A DNA stretch of 5,685 bases, from NCBI GenBank assembly GCA_036562265.1, contig DATCKS010000008.1, positions 1 to 5,685 on the forward strand. Reading direction: 5' to 3'. The stretch is from DASVDK01 sp036562265 [NCBI: Thermodesulfobacteriota bacterium]. GTDB lineage: Bacteria > DASVDK01. The notes beneath the pieces were generated by a model. It saw only the letters and a list, made by a program, of their open reading frames with translations. It was not told the origin of the DNA and ran no database searches. Shown in pieces: positions 1-5,685 of the stretch (position 1 is the stretch's first letter; each line of letters starts with the position of its first letter). Both the position numbers and the translations under genes were made by a program.

Positions 1-514
1 ACTGCCTCAGGACGCCGTATCGCTCCACGACGAAGACCCCCTGCCGGGGCACCCCCGCGATCCAGATGGACTTGCCCATGAGGCTCGTGAGCGAGGGGAG
101 CATGGGGCCGGCGAGCGCCACCCGCTGGTCGTCGCGATCGAGCTGGACGAGGATGAGGTCCGGCCCCTCCCAGGCGAGCCGCCCCACGAGCGCCGGCCTG
201 CCGCCGACCTCGATGAGCCGGTACGCATGGAGGGCGAAGGTGCCCGGCTCCCGCTCGCCGCGCGGCAGCCGCGGGTCGCCGAGGCCGTGCACCTCGACCA
301 CCGCCCGGTCGAGTTCCCTGAGGTCGCTCACCATCGGCCCCTCGAGCCTCCAGCGGCCCTCCTTCGGGTCCTCGAGGTAAACGACGGCCGGCGTCGACGT
401 CCGGTCGAGCGTCACCGTCCCTCGAAGGGTCGAGATGAGACCGGCGTCGCCGAAGCTGGCGCAGCCGGCGAGCACCACGGCGGCGAGGAGGGCACCCAGG
501 ACCTGGCGTGTCAT
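1..514 (-). CDS. Putative lipoprotein with an internally duplicated domain (partial, 3' end outside window)
   Basis: Reading the minus strand from the ATG at 514 gives 171 residues that stay open to the left edge. The next codon begins with T, so the stop may lie just outside. The start is supported by a GGAGGA ribosome binding site five or so bases upstream (complement of 519-524). Residues 1-18 form a lipoprotein signal peptide: a short basic start (MTRQ), a hydrophobic run and the lipobox LAGC with Cys18 as the lipidation site. Such proteins are exported by Sec and anchored in a membrane by the acylated cysteine. The mature part looks like two copies of one small beta-rich fold, about residues 30-101 and 109-170. 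Each has a GTV/GRL opening, a hydrophobic strand, then the matched RWRLEGPM / RVALAGPM segments, then a VVEVHGLG / SIWIAGVP strand. I do not recognise a named family and propose no function; an OB-like fold is a guess. It is transcribed divergently from hpnR, 292 bp away. Confidence 0.85.
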   Translation of the reverse strand, partial: MTRQVLGALLAAVVLAGCASFGDAGLISTLRGTVTLDRTSTPAVVYLEDPKEGRWRLEGPMVSDLRELDRAVVEVHGLGDPRLPRGEREPGTFALHAYRLIEVGGRPALVGRLAWEGPDLILVQLDRDDQRVALAGPMLPSLTSLMGKSIWIAGVPRQGVFVVERYGVLRQ

Positions 515-543
515 GCGTTCCTCCACGTTGACGAGGGCGTGAC

Positions 544-573
544 TCTATAGCACGGCCGCACGCAAGCTGACAA
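544..573 (-). promoter_or_regulatory. Probable sigma70-type promoter of the lipoprotein gene
   Basis: On the minus strand TTGTCA (complement of 568-573, five of six matches to the -35 consensus) is followed after 18 bases by TATAGA (complement of 544-549). This would place the transcript start near 537 and leave a leader of about 22 bases containing the ribosome binding site. Seen by eye only; no start site is known. Confidence 0.5.
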
Positions 574-793
574 AGGAAAAGCTCGGCTGGCGCCATAGCA
601 AGCCCAGGCTCGCCAGGCCGGCGCCGGCACCGGCACGGTACGGCTCGATCGGAGCGGCGCGGGCGCCTTACGGCGGCTCACGGTCCCCGCGCGCGAAGTG
701 TGGGCCCGCTCTCCGATCCGCCCCGCGAGACGTGCCAGAATCGGGATGCGGCTCGCCGGGAGGGCCCGCCGGCGCGGCGCGCGAGCCTCGCCC

Positions 794-800
794 GGAGAGG
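794..800 (+). promoter_or_regulatory. Ribosome binding site that fixes the hpnR start
   Basis: GGAGAGG lies six bases before the GTG at 807. The reading frame is open further upstream to a GTG at 732, but the added 25 residues are rich in Gly, Pro, Ala and Arg and have no comparable site. The family's conserved N-terminus (LLVHPSPLLYS) begins right after the GTG at 807. Confidence 0.75.
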
Positions 801-806
801 TGCGTC

Positions 807-2327
807 GTGCGCGTGCTGCTCGTCCACCCGAGCCCGCTCCTCTACTCGGAGATCTACCTGCGGCTCGAGCCGCTCGGGCTCGAGCGGGTGGCGTCGGCGC
901 TACGGGCGGCCGGCCACGACGTGCGGATCCTCGACCTGCAGGTCTTCTCCCACCGCGACTACCAGCGCGACCTCGAGAGCACCCGTCCCGACGCGATCGG
1001 CTTCTCGGTCAACTACCTCGCCAACGTCCCCGAGGTCATCGACCTCGCGATCGAGGCCCGGCGCCGCCTGCGCGACGTCTTCGTGTTCGTGGGCGGCCAC
1101 AGCGCCTCGTTCGTCACCCCCGAGATCCTCGAGCACGCCCGCGGGGCGATCGACTGCGGCATACGGGGCGAGGGCGAGGTGACCGCCCCGCGCCTCCTCG
1201 AGGCCGTCGGCGACCCGCGGCTCGAGTCGCTGCCGGGCGTGGTGACCCGCCGCGGCGCCGGCCCGCCTCCGGTCCTCCTCGACAGCCTCGACCGCCACCC
1301 GCCGGCGCGGGACCTGACGCGCCGCCGCCGGCGGTACTTCATCGGCGTCCTCGACCCCTGCGCCTCGGTGGAGTTCACGCGCGGCTGCCCGTGGGACTGC
1401 TCGTTCTGCAGCGCCTGGACCTTCTACGGCCGGAGCTATCGGCGGGCCTCGCCGGAGGCCGCGGCCGACGACCTCGCGCGCATCCTCGAGCCGAACGTCT
1501 TCGTCGTGGACGACGTCGCCTTCATCCAGCCGGCGCACGGCTTCGCCATCGGCCGCGAGATCGAGCGGCGGGGCATCCGCAAGCAGTACTACCTCGAGAC
1601 GCGCTGCAACGTCCTCCTCCAGAACCGCGAGGTCTTCGCGTACTGGAAGCGGCTCGGGCTCCGCTACATGTTCCTCGGCCTCGAGTCGCTCGACGAGGAG
1701 GGGCTCAGGCTCCACCGGAAGCGGATCACGCCGGGCGAGAACTTCCGCGCCCTCGAGGTCGCGCGAGAGCTGGGGATCACGGTCGCCGTCAACCTCATCG
1801 CCGAGCCGGACTGGGACGAGGCCCGGTTCGCGGCGGTGCGGGAGTGGGCGCTCGACGTGCCGGAGATCGTCCACCTCACGGTGAGCACCCCGTACCCGGG
1901 GACCGAGACCTGGTTCACCGAGGCCCGGACGCTCACGACCCTCGACTACCGCCTCTTCGACGTCCAGCACGCCGTCTTGCCGACCCGGCTGCCGCTTGCC
2001 CGCTTCTACGAGGAACTCGTGCGCACCCAGGCCGTGCTGAACCGGAAGCACCTCGGCTTCGCGGCGATCCGCAAGACCGCCTCGGTCGCCCTCGGTCTCC
2101 TCGCGCGCGGCCAGACGAACTTCCTGCGGATGCTCTGGCGCTTCGACCGGGTGTACAACGCCGAACGCCAGTACGGCGACCACTTCCGGCCGGTGCGCTA
2201 CGCCATGCACGCGCCCCCTGCGCCGACCGGATCGCGACCCGGGCCGGCCCAGCTCTACATCCACCAGCCGGCGCCATCCGGGCGCCGGGCAGCCGGAACG
2301 TCCCGTCCCGCCGGCTCACCGACCTAG
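807..2327 (+). CDS. hpnR: Hopanoid C-3 methylase HpnR-like B12-binding radical SAM protein
   Basis: The 506-residue product is a cobalamin-binding radical SAM enzyme whose closest match from memory is HpnR, which adds the methyl group at C-3 of hopanoid lipids using S-adenosylmethionine. Residues 1 to about 145 form a Rossmann-like B12-binding domain (opening RVLLVHPSP, strand FVFVGGHS at 93-99, GEGE at 121-124). It lacks an obvious DxHxxG cobalamin-ligand motif, as in many B12 radical SAM methylases. The radical SAM core follows, with the 4Fe-4S cluster motif CPWDCSFC: Cys194, Cys198 and Cys201. The segment around it (DPCASVEFTRG, SAWTFYGRSYR) and the late segments GQTNFLRMLWRF and LYIH agree with my recollection of HpnR. 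About 25 Pro/Ser/Arg-rich residues follow LYIH and look like a non-conserved tail. The start is the GTG at 807, set by its ribosome binding site and by where similarity begins. The gene stands alone: no squalene-hopene cyclase or other hpn gene is in the window. Another B12 radical SAM methylase of the same subfamily is the main alternative. Confidence 0.85.
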   Translation: MRVLLVHPSPLLYSEIYLRLEPLGLERVASALRAAGHDVRILDLQVFSHRDYQRDLESTRPDAIGFSVNYLANVPEVIDLAIEARRRLRDVFVFVGGHSASFVTPEILEHARGAIDCGIRGEGEVTAPRLLEAVGDPRLESLPGVVTRRGAGPPPVLLDSLDRHPPARDLTRRRRRYFIGVLDPCASVEFTRGCPWDCSFCSAWTFYGRSYRRASPEAAADDLARILEPNVFVVDDVAFIQPAHGFAIGREIERRGIRKQYYLETRCNVLLQNREVFAYWKRLGLRYMFLGLESLDEEGLRLHRKRITPGENFRALEVARELGITVAVNLIAEPDWDEARFAAVREWALDVPEIVHLTVSTPYPGTETWFTEARTLTTLDYRLFDVQHAVLPTRLPLARFYEELVRTQAVLNRKHLGFAAIRKTASVALGLLARGQTNFLRMLWRFDRVYNAERQYGDHFRPVRYAMHAPPAPTGSRPGPAQLYIHQPAPSGRRAAGTSRPAGSPT

Positions 2328-2334
2328 CCAAGCC

Positions 2335-2384
2335 GGGGGTCAGGCCTTTCCATTTTCCAGGGGGTCAGGCCTTTCCATTTTCCA
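2335..2384. repeat. Exact 25-bp tandem repeat, two copies
   Basis: Copies lie at 2335-2359 and 2360-2384 with no mismatch and no gap; each begins GGGGGTCAGGCC and ends CATTTTCCA. The T/A-rich half stands out from the very GC-rich surroundings. The AGGCCT core of each copy is self-complementary, and TTTCCA occurs twice inside each copy. The repeat starts eight bases after the hpnR stop codon. It resembles the GGGGTCAGG-type short repeats I recall near REP-associated (RAYT/Y1) transposases in environmental genomes, but there is no transposase gene here, so that origin is inference. Confidence 0.9.
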
Positions 2385-2427
2385 GAGACGGTCGAGCCCT
2401 GCCCGCTGTCGATGCGCAGCTGGGGAT

Positions 2428-2447
2428 CGGCCGGGGACGCCCGGCCG
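2428..2447. other. Short GC-rich hairpin in the hpnR-glnA gap
   Basis: An 8-bp perfect stem (CGGCCGGG with CCCGGCCG) closes a four-base GACG loop. No T-run follows on either strand, so its use as a terminator is uncertain; in DNA this GC-rich it could be chance. Confidence 0.35.
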
Positions 2448-2506
2448 CCGCGAGCCGCCGGCACGCCGACCGCGTGGGGACGAATGCCGGTACGGGAGGG
2501 GAAGAC

Positions 2507-2543
2507 GGCGTCCGGGGCCGCGCGACGCGCGGCCCCGGACGCC
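2507..2543 (-). terminator. Perfect 37-nt inverted repeat, probable glnA terminator hairpin
   Basis: Two 18-base arms (2507-2524 and 2526-2543) are exact reverse complements around a single central A at 2525; as RNA this allows about 16-17 pairs with a small loop. It begins 11 bases past the glnA stop in the direction of glnA transcription. The bases after it on the minus strand read GTCTTCCCC, only a weak U-tract, so a purely intrinsic terminator is not certain; it could also protect the mRNA 3' end. Plus-strand transcripts from hpnR would meet it as well. Confidence 0.6.
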
Positions 2544-2554
2544 CGGGGATGGGC

Positions 2555-3994
<1,440 letters not shown>

Positions 3995-4029
3995 TCCGTC
4001 TCTAGCCCCCGTTGGTCCTGTCGGTCTGC

Positions 4030-4760
<731 letters not shown>

Positions 4761-5234
4761 TCAGATGAACAGCTCCGCGTCCCAGTAGGCGCGGACCCAG
4801 GCGGGCACGTTCCGGAGGTCGTCGATCCACTCGCCGGTGCGAACGATGCCGTCGTCGAGCCTGGCGTAGGTCGCCTGTCGCATCCAGCGGCGCCCGTCGC
4901 GCGTCCGCAGCAGTACCATGACGCGTCGCGCGTCGCGCCCCGACGCGGCGGCAGCCTCCGGCAGCGCCGCGCAGAGGATGGTCCCGCTGACGCTGTCGCC
5001 GACGAGGGGGCGCAGGCCGTACAGCAGGCGAAGACCGTCCTGATCGGGCACCAGGCCGAGCGGTGCGCAGGCCAGGCTGTCGGCGCGGCCGCTGACGAGC
5101 AGCACGTAGGCGCCGAGCCCGTCGGTCCAGTCCACGGCCGACTCGCACGCCGCCTCGTACACCCCCTCGGCCAGCTCGACGAGGTCGTCGAACGGCGCCG
5201 TCCGTCGGAACCCGCGGCTCTCCCCCGTCCCCAT
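4761..5234 (-). CDS. Hypothetical protein, 157 residues, family not recognised
   Basis: I do not recognise this protein. It is the best candidate in its region: codons end in G or C throughout, and the product has a balanced, folded-protein composition with acidic helices (FDDLVELAEGVYEAACES), hydrophobic segments (GAYVLLVSGR, GTILCAAL) and a Trp-rich end (EWIDDLRNVPAWVRAYW). Overlapping frames on both strands give low-complexity Arg/Ala/Pro products. It has no signal peptide, no clear membrane segment and three scattered cysteines without a metal motif, so it is probably cytoplasmic. The ATG at 5234 is the only standard start: upstream the frame reaches a TGA in about 15 codons with no ATG or GTG. 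No ribosome binding site is seen, and the predicted promoter leaves almost no leader. It is divergent from the DedA gene, 71 bp away, and lies on the same strand as glnB but 392 bp apart, so a shared operon is unlikely. Confidence 0.7.
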   Translation of the reverse strand: MGTGESRGFRRTAPFDDLVELAEGVYEAACESAVDWTDGLGAYVLLVSGRADSLACAPLGLVPDQDGLRLLYGLRPLVGDSVSGTILCAALPEAAAASGRDARRVMVLLRTRDGRRWMRQATYARLDDGIVRTGEWIDDLRNVPAWVRAYWDAELFI

Positions 5235-5244
5235 GGCGGAGCGG

Positions 5245-5274
5245 ACCGTACACCCGAGGGTCAGTCGATGTCAA
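5245..5274 (-). promoter_or_regulatory. Possible sigma70-type promoter of the 157-residue protein gene
   Basis: On the minus strand a perfect TTGACA (complement of 5269-5274) is followed after 18 bases by TACGGT (complement of 5245-5250), a weak -10. The transcript would start around 5238, only about four bases before the ATG at 5234, implying a nearly leaderless mRNA, which fits the absence of a ribosome binding site. Confidence 0.35.
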
Positions 5275-5305
5275 CGCTGGAATACGCAGGGGGAGCGCGC
5301 CCGAA

Positions 5306-5685
5306 ATGGATGGGCCTCTGAGCCCGATCGTCGCCCGCTTCGGTTACCTGGCCGTGTTCGTCGGCGTGTTCCTCGAGAGCGCCGGGGTGCCGGTGCCGGC
5401 GGAGACCCTCCTCCTCGCGGGCGGCTTCTTCGCGCACCAGGGGCCGCTCACTCTCGCCTGGGTTATCGCGGTGGCCGCCGCCGCCGCGATCCTCGGCGAC
5501 AGTCTGGGTTACGTCCTCGGCCGACGCGGCGGTCGCTCCGTGATCGAACGCCGGGGGCCGTGGGTGAGGCTCACCCCGGCCCGCCTCGCCGCGATCGACA
5601 CCCTCCTCGCCCGGCACGGCGCGCGCGCGGTCTTCTTCGGCCGGTTCGTCACCGGCATCCGGGTCTCCGTGGCCGTGGCGGCCGG
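5306..5685 (+). CDS. DedA family membrane protein (partial, 3' end outside window)
   Basis: The ATG at 5306 opens a frame giving 126 complete residues and runs off the right edge. DedA (SNARE-associated/VTT domain) proteins are inner-membrane proteins linked to lipid carrier flipping, membrane potential and drug tolerance; the substrate of this member cannot be told. Visible family marks are FLESAGVPVPAETLLLAGG at about 22-40 with Glu24 and Glu33, a hydrophobic Ala-rich segment at 51-63, LGDSLGYVLGRRGG at 63-76, and FFGRFVTGIR at 110-119 with Arg113 and Arg119, followed by the start of the next hydrophobic segment ending in AAG. Two positions differ from the common form: Ala32 where PGE is usual, and Thr116 where proline is usual. 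The start is chosen because similarity begins within ten residues; a GGGGGAG lies ten bases upstream, a slightly long spacing. Full members are about 200 residues, so roughly 60% is visible. Confidence 0.93.
   Translation, partial: MDGPLSPIVARFGYLAVFVGVFLESAGVPVPAETLLLAGGFFAHQGPLTLAWVIAVAAAAAILGDSLGYVLGRRGGRSVIERRGPWVRLTPARLAAIDTLLARHGARAVFFGRFVTGIRVSVAVAA

Noticed and set aside
617-628. A 12-bp palindrome (GCCGGCGCCGGC) between the lipoprotein gene and hpnR
   Set aside because: Short G/C-only palindromes are expected by chance in DNA of this composition, and nothing else nearby suggests an operator.
732-806. An N-terminal extension of hpnR from the GTG at 732
   Set aside because: The 25 extra residues are Gly/Pro/Ala/Arg-rich and precede the point where the family similarity starts; a good ribosome binding site supports the GTG at 807.
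900-2264. A 454-residue minus-strand open frame opposite hpnR
   Set aside because: Composition is Arg/Glu/Ala/Val-rich and repetitive, typical of the antisense of a GC-rich gene. The plus frame has clear B12 and radical SAM motifs.

Overview
The window is strongly GC-rich bacterial DNA with five protein-coding genes, two of them cut by the window edges, and no RNA gene, complete mobile element or CRISPR array that I can see. Codons in the real genes end almost always in G or C, so the other frames stay open for long stretches. A 3.5-kb plus-strand reading frame running through several genes is an artefact of this. The gene content (a hopanoid C-3 methylase-like radical SAM enzyme, a glnB-glnA pair, a DedA membrane protein, a lipoprotein) fits a Gram-negative-type, high-GC bacterium. 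A proteobacterial or Methylomirabilota/Rokubacteria-like source is a guess from composition and gene style only.

Layout: (1) 2-514, minus: a lipoprotein with a clear lipobox and what looks like an internally duplicated fold, running off the left edge, with a good sigma70-type promoter at 544-573. (2) 807-2327, plus: a B12-binding radical SAM protein, best read as HpnR, the hopanoid C-3 methylase, starting at a GTG behind a good ribosome binding site. (3) 2328-2554: the gap between convergent hpnR and glnA, holding an exact 25-bp tandem repeat (2335-2384), a small hairpin (2428-2447) and a perfect 37-nt inverted repeat (2507-2543) that probably ends glnA transcription. (4) 2555-3994 and 4030-4368, minus: a glnB-glnA operon, PII signal protein first and type I glutamine synthetase second, 35 nt apart. 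(5) 4369-4760: a 392-bp non-coding stretch upstream of glnB. (6) 4761-5234, minus: an unrecognised 157-residue protein with a TTGACA-type promoter almost on top of its start codon. (7) 5306-end, plus: the N-terminal part of a DedA-family membrane protein, divergent from the unknown gene.

The glnB and glnA products work together: PII reports nitrogen status, and the glutamine synthetase keeps the tyrosine that is adenylylated in PII-controlled enzymes. hpnR acts on the hopanoid membrane lipids and has no other hopanoid gene near it here. I see no new multi-gene system in this window. The items most worth a second look are the tandem repeat behind hpnR, the duplicated lipoprotein and the orphan gene beside DedA.
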